64,000 bases of DNA from DASZIT01 sp035948855 (GTDB lineage: Bacteria; Actinomycetota; Acidimicrobiia; Acidimicrobiales; RAAP-2), in the NCBI GenBank assembly GCA_035948855.1, contig DASZIT010000075.1, positions 9,616 through 73,615 on the forward strand, read 5' to 3'. The position numbers were made by a program, and so were the translations under genes. Below, in pieces: positions 1 through 8,600 of the stretch (position 1 is the stretch's first letter; each line of letters starts with the position of its first letter). Below the pieces are notes generated by a model. It had not been told where the DNA came from. It did not search any database and saw only the letters and a list, made by a program, of their open reading frames with translations.

Positions 1-428
1 TCGCGGTTGCCGGAGTGGTGGTGCTCGTCGATCAGCTGACCAAATGGTGGGCCGTCGGCCGCCTGGACACCGGCCCGATCCACGTGGTCTGGAAACTCGA
101 CCTGGCGTTGAGCCGGAACACCGGCTCGGCGTTCAGCCTGTTCCAGGGGGACGCCGCGGTGCTGGTGGTGATCGCCGTCATCCTGGTCTCGGTGCTGCTG
201 GTGCTGGTCTATCGCTCCCCGTCCTTGTCCCGGGCCGCCGTCTTTGGGCTGATCATCGGGGGGGCGGTGGGCAACCTGTCTGACCGGCTGTTCCGCGGCG
301 ATCACGGCGCGGTGGTCGACTTCATCGACTTCCACTTCTGGCCGACCTTCAACGTGGCCGACGCCTGCATCGTGGTCGGTTGCCTGCTGCTGGCCGTCTC
401 CCTGTTTCGCCGGCCGCCGGCATCGTGA
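1..428 (+). CDS. lspA: Lipoprotein signal peptidase (signal peptidase II), 5' end outside window
   Basis: Integral membrane aspartyl protease that cleaves the signal peptide from diacylglyceryl-prolipoproteins. The frame is open from base 3, so the start codon lies before the window. Family motifs are visible: DQLTKWW near the start, NTGSAFSLF, then GGAVGNLSDR and FNVADA, which carry the two catalytic aspartates. The hydrophobic stretches between the motifs fit the four-helix fold. The stop codon overlaps the GTG start of the next gene (GTGA), so lspA and the pseudouridine synthase are translationally linked, an arrangement common in bacteria. Only a short N-terminal piece is missing. Confidence 0.96.
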   Translation, partial: AVAGVVVLVDQLTKWWAVGRLDTGPIHVVWKLDLALSRNTGSAFSLFQGDAAVLVVIAVILVSVLLVLVYRSPSLSRAAVFGLIIGGAVGNLSDRLFRGDHGAVVDFIDFHFWPTFNVADACIVVGCLLLAVSLFRRPPAS

Positions 429-1369
429 GCCAGCTCTCCATCTCGGTGCCGTCGTCCCTCGACGGGGTCCGGGTCGATCGGGCGGTGGCGCTGCTGGCCG
501 ACATCTCCCGCTCGGCGGTCGACCAGCTGGTGGCGTCCGGGCGGGTCCAGGTGGAAGGGGAGACGGTGCACGCCCGGAGCCGCCCCCTCCGGGAGGGCGA
601 GCTGCTGGCGGTGGAACTCGGCGAAGAGGAGCCGGTCCCCGCTCCCGAGGCCGATCCCACGGTGGCCTTCGAGGTGGTCCATGACGACGCCGACATCGTG
701 GTGGTGGACAAGCCCGCCGGCCTGGTGGTGCACCCGGGAGCCGGGCACCGGACCGGCACCCTGGTCAACGGGATGCTGGCCCGCTACCCGGAGCTGGCCG
801 GGTTGGCCGGCGAGCCGGGGTCCGACCCCGACCGGCCCGGCATCGTCCACCGGCTCGACCGGGGCACGTCGGGGCTCCTGGTGGTGGCCCGCTCACCCGA
901 CGCCTACCGCTCGCTGGTGGCCCAGCTCGGAGACCGGACCGTCTCCCGCCACTACCGGGCCCTGGTGCTGGGCGAGGTCGACGGCGAGTCCGGGGTGGTG
1001 GATGCTCCCATCGGTCGCTCGGTGACCTCACCCACCCGGATGTCGGTGTCGCGGAAGGGGAAAGAGGCCCGCACCCGCTACCGGGTGGAGCAGCGGTTCA
1101 CCGAGCCGGTCCCGGCCACCTTGCTGGAGGCCACCCTGGAGACCGGCCGGACCCATCAGATCCGGGTCCACCTCTCGGCCATCGGCCATCCGGTGGTCGG
1201 TGACGGGGTCTACGCTCGGGGGAGGTCGCTGCCCGGGGCCACCGTCACCCGCCCGTTCCTCCACGCCTATCAGCTGGCCTTCGACCATCCCCGCTCCGGG
1301 GAGCGGATGACCTGGACGTCGGAGCTCCCCGCCGACCTCCGCGCCGAACTCGATCGGCTGTCGGCCTAG
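425..1369 (+). CDS. rluD: RluA/RluD family 23S rRNA pseudouridine synthase
   Basis: Isomerises uridine to pseudouridine in large-subunit rRNA. The protein is 314 aa. An N-terminal S4 RNA-binding domain (about residues 8-65, DGVRVDRAV...VQVEG) is followed by the catalytic domain containing HRLDRGTSG; the catalytic aspartate is Asp145. The C-terminal part has the family motif TGRTHQIRVH. The GTG at 425 is chosen because it overlaps the lspA stop and the S4 domain starts just after it; an in-frame ATG at 380 would add 15 residues inside lspA. The exact target uridines cannot be read from sequence, so rluD is a family-level name. Confidence 0.92.
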   Translation: MSQLSISVPSSLDGVRVDRAVALLADISRSAVDQLVASGRVQVEGETVHARSRPLREGELLAVELGEEEPVPAPEADPTVAFEVVHDDADIVVVDKPAGLVVHPGAGHRTGTLVNGMLARYPELAGLAGEPGSDPDRPGIVHRLDRGTSGLLVVARSPDAYRSLVAQLGDRTVSRHYRALVLGEVDGESGVVDAPIGRSVTSPTRMSVSRKGKEARTRYRVEQRFTEPVPATLLEATLETGRTHQIRVHLSAIGHPVVGDGVYARGRSLPGATVTRPFLHAYQLAFDHPRSGERMTWTSELPADLRAELDRLSA

Positions 1370-1378
1370 TCATTCCCG

Positions 1379-1397
1379 GGCGGGTGCAACTCCCGCC
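1379..1397. terminator. Hairpin between convergent rluD and sigma factor genes
   Basis: Perfect 6-bp inverted repeat GGCGGG / CCCGCC with a 7-base loop, lying in the 41-bp gap between two converging genes. No T-run follows on either strand, so this is a possible bidirectional terminator of the non-canonical type seen in high-GC genomes. Confidence 0.45.
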
Positions 1398-1410
1398 GGT
1401 CGGTGGAGGG

Positions 1411-2337
1411 TCAGGCGGCTTCGTGGGCGGCTTCGAGGGCCTGGCTGTCGGCCAGGATCTCCAGCGCCTCGGCTTCAGCTTGGCGCACCTTGCGGACGCC
1501 GACCCCGAGTCGTTCGGCCGTCGTCTGGAGCGACGCCGGATCCGACCCGTCGAATCCGAACCGGTTGCGGATCACCGCCCGCTGCAGGTCGGTGAGGCGG
1601 TCCACCGCGTTGCGTACCAACCCGAAGGTGAGCTCGGAGGCCACGTCGTCCTCGAACTCGTTGCTGTCCGTCGACACCAGGTCTCCGAGCGTGGAGGTGG
1701 AGTCGGTGGTGGCGGGCTGGTCGAGGCTGGCCACCACCCGGGCCACCCGGGTGAGGTCGGCCCGCATGTCCGCGGTGGTGTTGGTGGCGTTGTCCAACTC
1801 GTCGTCGGTGGGGGCCCGCTGCAACTGATGGGTGAGCTCCCAGGTCGCCGCCTCGACCTGCTGGTTGCGCTCCGCCACCTCCATCGGGAGACGGATGGTG
1901 CGACCGTGCTGCTGGACCGCCCGCTGGAGAGCCTGGCGGATCCACCAGGTGGCGTAGGTGGAGAACCGGAAGCCGCGCTCCCAGTCGAACTTGTCGACCG
2001 CCCGCATCAGACCGAAGGTGCCCTCCTGGATGAGATCGGGGAGATCGACGCCCCGGTCCTGGTAGCGACGGGCCCAGTGGATGACCAGCCGCAAGTTGGC
2101 CGCGGCCATCTCCTTGCGGGCCTCTTCGTCTCCGGCCGCCACCCGCTTGGCCAACTCGGTCTGGGCTTCGTGGTCGGGAAGCGGATGATGGTCGAGGTCG
2201 CGGAGGAACAGGCCCAGGCTGTCAGCGTCCGCGCTGCGGCTCCGGGCCGCCGCCGGGGTGGCGGCGCGCTCTTTCCCCTTGCTCGCCGGGGTGCTCGTCT
2301 TGTCCTGACCCTTACCGGTCAACGTGCGGGATGCCAT
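1411..2337 (-). CDS. RNA polymerase sigma-70 factor (SigA/HrdB/SigB-like)
   Basis: Directs RNA polymerase to promoters. The protein is 308 aa. After a Lys/Ala-rich N-terminus it shows region 1.2 (SLGLFLRDLDHHPLPDHEAQ, about residues 40-60), region 2 with DLIQEGTFGLMRAVDKFDW and FSTYATWWIRQAL (about 98-136), region 3 (about 150-215) and a region 4 helix-turn-helix near the C-terminus (TTAERLGVGVRKVRQAE). It has no long acidic N-terminal extension and is shorter than a typical principal sigma, so it could be a non-essential group 2 HrdB/SigB-type paralogue. A Shine-Dalgarno AGGAGG precedes the ATG. It is transcribed divergently from the histidine phosphatase gene. Confidence 0.9.
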   Translation of the reverse strand: MASRTLTGKGQDKTSTPASKGKERAATPAAARSRSADADSLGLFLRDLDHHPLPDHEAQTELAKRVAAGDEEARKEMAAANLRLVIHWARRYQDRGVDLPDLIQEGTFGLMRAVDKFDWERGFRFSTYATWWIRQALQRAVQQHGRTIRLPMEVAERNQQVEAATWELTHQLQRAPTDDELDNATNTTADMRADLTRVARVVASLDQPATTDSTSTLGDLVSTDSNEFEDDVASELTFGLVRNAVDRLTDLQRAVIRNRFGFDGSDPASLQTTAERLGVGVRKVRQAEAEALEILADSQALEAAHEAA

Positions 2338-2498
2338 GCCTTAATTCACCCTCCTGATGTGGGTTTCCAATGCTTTCAACGCCGGGAAAGCGTCGGACAT
2401 TCCTGCCGTGGCCAGGCGTTGGCGAGATCCACTGGTCGGAGAGTTACCCACTTCCCCGCCGGTTTGCACATCGGCCGGAGAACTGGTCGGCTGTCGCT

Positions 2499-3074
2499 AT
2501 GAATTCCCAGGGTAATCGCTGTTTCCTCGTACGTCATGGCGAGACCGAGTGGAGCCTCGGCCGCCGGCACACCGGGCGGACCGACCTGCCCCTGCTGCCC
2601 GTCGGGACGGTCCAGGCCGAGGCCCTCGCGCCCCGGCTGGCCGACCATAGCTTCAGCCGGGTGTTGACCAGCCCGTTGCTGCGGGCCCGGGAGACCAGCC
2701 GGCTGGCCGGGCTCGGGGAGCAGGCGGAGGTCGACCCCGACCTCGCCGAGTGGGACTACGGCGAGTTCGAGGGACTGACAACGGCCGAGATCCTCGACCG
2801 GCGGCCGGGGTGGGACCTCTTCACCCACGGGGCGCCGGGGGGTGAGACCACCCCGGAGGTGGGGAGCCGGGTCGACCGGGTGATCGAGCGGATCCGGGCC
2901 ACCGACGGCGATGTGCTGTGCTTCGCCCACGGCCACCTGCTCCGGGTGCTGGCTGCCCGCTGGCTCGGCCTCGACCCCGGGGAGGGCAGGTGCTTCACTC
3001 TCGACCCGGCGTCGATCAGCATCCTCGGCTGGGAGCGGGCCCAACCGGTGGTGATCCTCTGGAACCTCAGCTGA
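2499..3074 (+). CDS. Histidine phosphatase family protein (phosphoglycerate mutase-like)
   Basis: Cytosolic phosphatase/mutase superfamily protein of 191 aa. The N-terminal signature RHGETEW contains the phospho-acceptor His13; the second catalytic histidine is His144 in FAHGHLLRVL. The family is also marked by SPLLRARET in the middle and an acidic proton-donor region (LAEWDYGEFEG). The substrate cannot be assigned; acid phosphatase or fructose-2,6-bisphosphatase-like activity are both possible. The ATG at 2499 is preferred because the RHG motif normally begins within about 15 residues of the start. Its last eight bases overlap the converging membrane protein gene, the two stop codons lying in the shared sequence TCAGCTGA. 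Confidence 0.85.
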   Translation: MNSQGNRCFLVRHGETEWSLGRRHTGRTDLPLLPVGTVQAEALAPRLADHSFSRVLTSPLLRARETSRLAGLGEQAEVDPDLAEWDYGEFEGLTTAEILDRRPGWDLFTHGAPGGETTPEVGSRVDRVIERIRATDGDVLCFAHGHLLRVLAARWLGLDPGEGRCFTLDPASISILGWERAQPVVILWNLS

Positions 3075-4191
3075 GCTTGGGAAAGACGATCTTGGGGGGC
3101 GCGCCGCCCGGTTGGCGGTCGACGGGCCGGACGGGGGACAGCAACTCCCCCCGGAAGGTCCGCCGGGGCCCCGTCCAGCGGGCGGGAGGCGCGTCGAGCT
3201 TGGTGGCCAGGCCGTAGGCGACCGCCTCATAGTTGACCCGCCACCCCCGGAAGTGGTTCCAGGCCTCGTCCATCGGACGGGGGGTCGGATAGCCGTTCTC
3301 CCGGAGGTGGCCATAGGCGGCTTCGAATTCCTCCCGGGGTAGTTCGATCGGGTCGTCCGGGTCCGGGTCGGGATCGAAGGGGATGGCGACGACCCGGGCG
3401 ATGTCCCGGAGGCAGGTGAAGCCCATCCGCAGGCACATCCGGGCTTCGATGGGGGCGCCGTCGGGGTTGACGGCCAGCGAGATGGCTGCCGAGTCCATGA
3501 CCGCCACCAGGCTGATGATCCAGGAGTTCTGGGGCCGGGGGGAGCGGAGGTACATCAACGACTGGTAACTGGTGTGGCTCTCGGCCACGTCGGCCCCCCA
3601 GCGCTCCCAGTCCGAGTAGAGGGCGGGGAGATTGCCGATGGTCCCGACCAGCTGGTGGCGGAGGAGGATCTCCGGCCCCCAGGCCGGCGAGCCGGCCCGG
3701 CTTTCCAGCAACGTCACGAAGGTCTCCCGGCGGTTGTAGGCGCTGTAGAGGGTGGGCAGATAGGCGATCTGCAACGCCACCAGCACCATCCCGGTGGCCC
3801 CGGCGAAGAAGTCGACGGCCTGGTAACCGCCGCCGCCGTGGACGAATCCGAGGGTCGACACCGATGCCCCGGCCTCGAGGAAGGCCTGGCTCCAGCCGGA
3901 CCCGCCGAGGCCCCAGATGAACAGCGCGTACCCGAGGACTGCGGTTCCCAGCCAGGTGGCCAACAGGACCATGAGGGCGACGGGCTCGCTGATGGACAGG
4001 ATCCGGTCCTTGCCCGGGTAGGTCTTGGCCAGCTGGGAGAGATGGCGGAACCCCGACCGCACCCACGCCATGGGTATGGCGACCAGACTGGCCGCCGCCC
4101 GGGGGACGATCAGCACCCGGATGACACTGGCGGCGTCGATGGTCAGCACCACGATGCCGAGCACCAACACCAGATCGTTGCCCGCCGTCAT
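3067..4191 (-). CDS. Two-helix membrane protein with a pore-loop-like segment, function unknown
   Basis: The 374-aa protein has an N-terminal hydrophobic helix (about 5-35), a helix at about 69-98, a short re-entrant-looking segment with ASVSTLGFVHG (about 107-118) and a further helix (about 128-152), then a roughly 220-residue soluble domain. The helix/P-loop/helix order resembles two-helix potassium channels, but the selectivity-filter consensus TVGYG is replaced by STLGF, so an ion channel role is only a suggestion. The soluble domain has an acidic linker (DPDPDPDDP) and conserved-looking Trp/Arg segments. It lies 20 bp downstream of the Rrf2 regulator on the same strand, probably in one transcript. 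Confidence 0.6.
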   Translation of the reverse strand: MTAGNDLVLVLGIVVLTIDAASVIRVLIVPRAAASLVAIPMAWVRSGFRHLSQLAKTYPGKDRILSISEPVALMVLLATWLGTAVLGYALFIWGLGGSGWSQAFLEAGASVSTLGFVHGGGGYQAVDFFAGATGMVLVALQIAYLPTLYSAYNRRETFVTLLESRAGSPAWGPEILLRHQLVGTIGNLPALYSDWERWGADVAESHTSYQSLMYLRSPRPQNSWIISLVAVMDSAAISLAVNPDGAPIEARMCLRMGFTCLRDIARVVAIPFDPDPDPDDPIELPREEFEAAYGHLRENGYPTPRPMDEAWNHFRGWRVNYEAVAYGLATKLDAPPARWTGPRRTFRGELLSPVRPVDRQPGGAPPKIVFPKLS

Positions 4192-4211
4192 CGGTGGAAG
4201 GGGTCGCCCGG

Positions 4212-4661
4212 CTAGGTGGAGCTCTTGGGCAGCGCCGACACCCGGCCCTGGGCGCGCCGCACCATGTCGGCCAGGTTGAAGGAGTCGAGGTGGGTGCGCA
4301 TGTGTTCGCCGACGTCAGCCCACACATCCAACAGGATGCACTGGCCCTCGTGATCACACGCGCCGTTTTCGTGGGGGAGGCCGAAGTCGCCGGCCACGAT
4401 GGGGCCGTCGACGGCACTGACGATCTGGGACAAGGTGATCTCGTCCGGCGTGCGGGCGAGCACGTAACCGCCCCCCACCCCGCGCTTCGAGCGCACCAGG
4501 CCCGCGCCTTTCAGGGCCAGCAGGATCTGTTCGAGGTAGGGCTGGGGGAGACCCGTCCGCTCGGCGATGTCCCTGACCGCGGTGGGGCCGTCGCTCTCCG
4601 CGTGCAGCGCCAGCGACAGCAGCGCCCGGCTGGCATAGTCACCCCGAGTCGAAACCTTCAC
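4212..4661 (-). CDS. Rrf2/IscR/NsrR family transcriptional regulator
   Basis: DNA-binding regulator of 149 aa. It has an N-terminal winged helix-turn-helix (MKVSTRGDYASRALL; VRDIAERTGLPQPYLEQIL; KRGVGGGYVLAR) and a C-terminal cluster-binding region. Rrf2 proteins sense iron-sulfur status, NO or redox. Only two cysteines are present, Cys102 and Cys108 (CDHEGQC), aligning with the second and third ligands of IscR; the first cysteine position is occupied by Pro96/His97. Asp8, the residue used as a ligand by NsrR, is present. It is probably the first gene of a unit with the membrane protein at 3067. GTG start; no Shine-Dalgarno but a TAGCAT box six bases upstream. Confidence 0.88.
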   Translation of the reverse strand: MKVSTRGDYASRALLSLALHAESDGPTAVRDIAERTGLPQPYLEQILLALKGAGLVRSKRGVGGGYVLARTPDEITLSQIVSAVDGPIVAGDFGLPHENGACDHEGQCILLDVWADVGEHMRTHLDSFNLADMVRRAQGRVSALPKSST

Positions 4662-4667
4662 GTAGTC

Positions 4668-4684
4668 ATGCTATTGCCTGGCAA
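4668..4684 (-). promoter_or_regulatory. Putative leaderless promoter and dyad operator of the Rrf2 gene
   Basis: On the minus strand a TAGCAT hexamer (4673-4668) stands six bases before the GTG start of the Rrf2 gene. Directly upstream is the perfect 5-1-5 palindrome TTGCC-T-GGCAA (4674-4684), which would lie between the -35 and -10 positions. This is a good place for autoregulation by the Rrf2 protein. The palindrome is shorter than characterised IscR or NsrR sites. Confidence 0.45.
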
Positions 4685-4737
4685 CGCCCGGCACGCTGTT
4701 CGGGGGTGGACTCCCAGGTGAGGGCGCGAAGGGCGGA

Positions 4738-5412
4738 TCAGTGCCCGCCGAGTCTTCCGGCGGCCAGGTCTTCGGCCATCGCCCAGCCGAAGGTGACCAG
4801 GCGACCGCCCGACGACGGGTCGTTCTTCTCGAAGAAGACGATCACCTCCTCGGGTACCGGGCTCTTCGAACCGCCGACGTCGAACCCGCCCGACTCGCAC
4901 CCGTCGCCCTCGATGAGGAAGGTGCGGTCGTCGATACGGGCCTCGCAGCCGAACCGCTTGGCCAGACGGCGTCCCCAGGCCCTCTCCTCCCCGGTGGCCT
5001 TGTGATCGGGCCCCGGAACCACGTCGGTGAGGCCGGCAAACGCCCGGAAGCCCTCGGGGGCCAGGAGGCGGGTGCCGACCAGGACATCTTCATCGGGGAA
5101 GGCCAGCAGCGCCCGACGGTACTTGTCGCCCATCATCGCCCGCAGGACGGTGTCGGCCCGGGCGGTGCGCTCGATGGTGCCCACTCCGATCAGGAGCGAC
5201 GGGGTGCCCCCGATCCGCTCCAGAGTGGAGAACGAATAGCCCCTGAGCTTGTTGCCCTCCCGGGCCCGGGTGACCAGCACCCATTCCTCGCGCTGTTTCG
5301 ACAGGAAGCCGATATCGAAATGCGGTTCTCGCACCGCGCAGAGATCGGCCATTTCGGCCAACTCGGCGTCGCTCAGTGATGTGCAGTCCTTGGTCTCCAC
5401 CTGAATGGACAT
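4738..5412 (-). CDS. Conserved-looking hypothetical protein
   Basis: The product is about 224 aa from the ATG at 5412; in-frame alternatives exist at 5424, 5433 and 5496. A GAGGAG lies 13 bases before 5412. The protein begins MSIQVETKD, has a Leu/Ala/Glu-rich first helix (LSDAELAEMADLC) and alternating beta-type segments (EEWVLVTRAREGN, PSLLIGVGTIERT), ending in GGSKSPVPEEVIVFFEKND. The pattern loosely recalls an acetyltransferase-like alpha/beta fold but no acetyl-CoA motif is clear, so no function is given. It is downstream of dnaE on the same strand but separated by 251 bp containing a hairpin and a promoter-like sequence, so it is probably an independent transcript. Confidence 0.65.
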   Translation of the reverse strand: MSIQVETKDCTSLSDAELAEMADLCAVREPHFDIGFLSKQREEWVLVTRAREGNKLRGYSFSTLERIGGTPSLLIGVGTIERTARADTVLRAMMGDKYRRALLAFPDEDVLVGTRLLAPEGFRAFAGLTDVVPGPDHKATGEERAWGRRLAKRFGCEARIDDRTFLIEGDGCESGGFDVGGSKSPVPEEVIVFFEKNDPSSGGRLVTFGWAMAEDLAAGRLGGH

Positions 5413-5532
5413 AAGCCGTTCCATACTCCTCATTTGCCCTGCGGCCTCAGCCGGCGACTCGGGTCCGCCACGGGGCACCCAGAGCACCCCCAGCACGGGC
5501 CCTCGATGCTCCTGAGCGGGAGCCGCCCCGCA

Positions 5533-5561
5533 ATTTTACGGGATTTGACGGCACTTGTCCC
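5533..5561 (-). promoter_or_regulatory. Putative promoter of the hypothetical gene downstream of dnaE
   Basis: Minus-strand hexamers GGGACA (5561-5556) and TAAAAT (5538-5533) are separated by 17 bases and lie about 120 bp upstream of the start at 5412. The match to the sigma-70 consensus is fair: TAAAAT is one change from TATAAT, GGGACA is two from TTGACA. Confidence 0.4.
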
Positions 5562-5586
5562 ATTCAGGCTCGCCAGCTTGCCTCCG

Positions 5587-5607
5587 GCCCGCCTCCGCTC
5601 GGCGGGC
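5587..5607 (-). terminator. Hairpin downstream of dnaE
   Basis: Perfect 7-bp inverted repeat GCCCGCC / GGCGGGC with a 7-base loop, 57 bp after the dnaE stop codon. There is no T-run, so termination is plausible but unproven. Confidence 0.45.
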
Positions 5608-5663
5608 GCCGGTGACGAAAAGCGGTTGTGGCCAGGGAGTTCCTCCTCGGCGACCCGCGGCGA

Positions 5664-8600
5664 TCAACGCAGGATCGCGTTCGGACCGAGGAGCACCCGC
5701 AGCTCACCGATGAGTCCGCGCCGGCTGTCCACCCGGAACTCGGACGGCAGGCGGAGGACTTTCTGGCCGACGTGGAGAAAGACCGGGGAGTCGCCCGGGT
5801 GCTCGGAGAGGAGCCGTTTCAGGGCGCTGACGGTGGTGTCGGTCAGGGCGTTGACCGGAAGCGAGATCCGGAGGTCGATGGTGCCGTCGACAGCCAGATT
5901 GGGGCGCTGCACCTCGAGGCACACCAGCTTCACCTGATCGTCACGCATGTCGATCCGGCCCTTCACCAGCACGATGGCGTCGTCGTCGAGCAGGGCTCCG
6001 TACTCGCTCATGGTCTTGGGGAACACGAAGACGTCGATGGACGCCTGCAGGTCCTCGAGCACGAAGCTGGCCATCAGGTCGCCCTTTTTGGTGTACCGGC
6101 GGGACAGCTCGGTGATGACCCCGCCGGCCAGGCGCACCTGGCCCTCGTTCCCGTAGCTGCCCGGGCTGAAACTGCCGTCGGCCCCCATCGGCTCGAGGTC
6201 GGCGTTGCGGAGTTCGGCCAGGGTGCAGTCGGTGAGCCGGGAAAGCGACCCTTCCAGACCCATCAGCGGATGGTCACTGATGTAGAGCCCGAGCATCTCC
6301 TTTTCGAAGGCGAGCCGTTGGGTCTTCTCGAACTCGACATCGGGAATCGGGGTCCGGGTGTCGCCGAACCCCATGGTGAGTCCGTCGGACTCCTCTTCGA
6401 GCGAGGCGAACAGCGAGACGACCCCGGCGTCGTGCTGGCGGCGGCGCTCCACGGTGAGGTCGCAGATCTCTTCGAAGACCAGGCAGAGCCCCCGCCGCGG
6501 GTGGCCGAGGGAGTCGAAGGCCCCGGCTTTGATCAACGACTCGATGGTCCGCTTGTTGAGCACCTGAGGGTCGACCCGCTGGCAGAAGTCGTAGAAGTCG
6601 ACGAAGGGTCCGTTCTTCTCCCGTTCGGCCACGATGTGACTCACCAGGCCCTGTCCGACATTCCGGATGGCGGCCATCCCGAAGGTGATGTCGCCCAGCG
6701 CTCCCTGGTCGGATCCGTCCCGCCTCGAGTAGTCGGCGGCGAAGTCGGACAGCGAGCGGTTGACGTCGGGGACCAGCACCTGGATCCCGCGCGAGCGGCA
6801 CTCGGCCAGGTACACCGCGGTCTTGTCCTTGGTGTCCTTGACCGAGGTGAGCAGGGCGGCCAGGTACTCGACCGGGTAGTGGGCCTTCAGCCACGCCGTC
6901 TGATAGGCGATGTAGCCGTAGCCGTAGGCGTGGGACTTGTTGAAGGCGTAGTCGGCGAACGGTTCGATGATGTCGAACAGCTCGGTGCCGAGTTCCTTGC
7001 CGTAGCCCTGGGTCTCGCAGCCGATGACGAACTTCTCCCGCTCGGCGGCGATGAGCACCCGGTTCTTCTTGCCGCAGGCCTTGCGGAGGTTGTCCGCCTC
7101 CTCCAGCGTGTAGCCGGCGAACTTCTGGGCCACCCGCATGACCGACTCCTGGTACAGCATGAGCCCGTAGGTGTCGCCGAGGATCTCCTCCATGTCCGGG
7201 TGGAGATAGGTCAGCGTCTTGCGGCCGTTCTTGAGCTCGGGGTAGTCCTTGTGCATGTTGGCCGCCATCGGCCCGGGCCGGTAGAGGGCCACCAACGCGG
7301 CCACGTCGTCGAAGCTGGTGGGGGCAAGGGAGCGCATGGTCGAGCGCATCGCTGCGCCCTCCAGCTGGAACACCCCCATCGAATCACCCCTGCGCAGCAT
7401 CGCGAAGGTCGGTTCGTCATCGAGGGGGATGGCGTCGATGTCGGGGCGCTCCCCGGTGGAGATCTGGATGAGGTCGAGGGCCCGCTCGATGACCGACAGG
7501 TTGCGGAGGCCGAGGAAGTCCATCTTCAACAACCCGAGGTCCTCGACGCCGTGCATCTCGTACTGGGTGACGATCGGGGCGTCCTCGGGATTGTCGCTGT
7601 CCGGCTTGCGCTGGATGGGGACGTACTCGGTGAGGGGCTGGTCGGTGATGACCACCGCGGCGGCGTGGATGCCGTCCTGACGGCGGAGGCCCTCGAGGCC
7701 CTTGGCCACGTCGATGACCTCTTTGGCCTCCGGGTCGGATTCGTACATGGTGCGGAGCTCGCCGGCGGCGTGGAAGCCGTCCTCGAACCCCTCGGTCTTG
7801 GTCAGGCAGGCGCCCAACGGGGTGTCGCGGCCCATCAGCAACGGCGGCATCGCCTTGGCGATCTTGTCGCCCACCACGTAAGGCTTGCCCAGCACCCGGG
7901 CGGCGTCCCGCACCGCCGCTCGCGCCTTGATGGTCGAGAAGGTGACGATCTGGGCCACGTGGTCCGAGCCGTAGCGGTCGGCGGCGTACTTGATCATGTC
8001 GCCGCGGTAGCGCTCGTCGAAGTCCATGTCGATGTCGGGCATCTGGGCCCGGCCCGGGTTGAGGAAGCGCTCGAACATCAGGTCGTAGCGGATGGGATCG
8101 AGGTCGACGATCTTCAGGCAGTAGGCCACACAGCAGCCGGCCGCCGAACCCCGCCCCGGGCCGACCCGGATCCCGCTCGATCGGGCGAAGCGGATGAGGT
8201 CCCACACCACCAGGAAGTAGGCGGAGAAGCCCATGTCGCCGATGACCCTGAGCTCGTAGTCGAGCCGGTCGAGGACGTCGGCGGGGAGGGGGTGGCCGTA
8301 GCGCTCCTTGGCCCCCTCGATGGTCAGGTGGCGGAGATACTGGGCGGAGCGCACCTCGTAGGAGTCGCCGACGAACTCGTCGGGGACCGGGAACTGGGGC
8401 AGGCTCGGGTGGCCGAACTCGATCTCCACGTTGGCCCGCTCGGCGATCAGCAGGGTGTTGTCGCAGGCCTCGGGGAGCTCGGCGAACAGGTGGCGCATCT
8501 CCGATGCCGACTTCAGGTAGTGCTCCTCCCCCTCGAACTTGAAGCGCTTGGGGTCGGCGATGAGGGCACCGGTCTGGACGCAGAGCAGGGCGTCGTGGGC

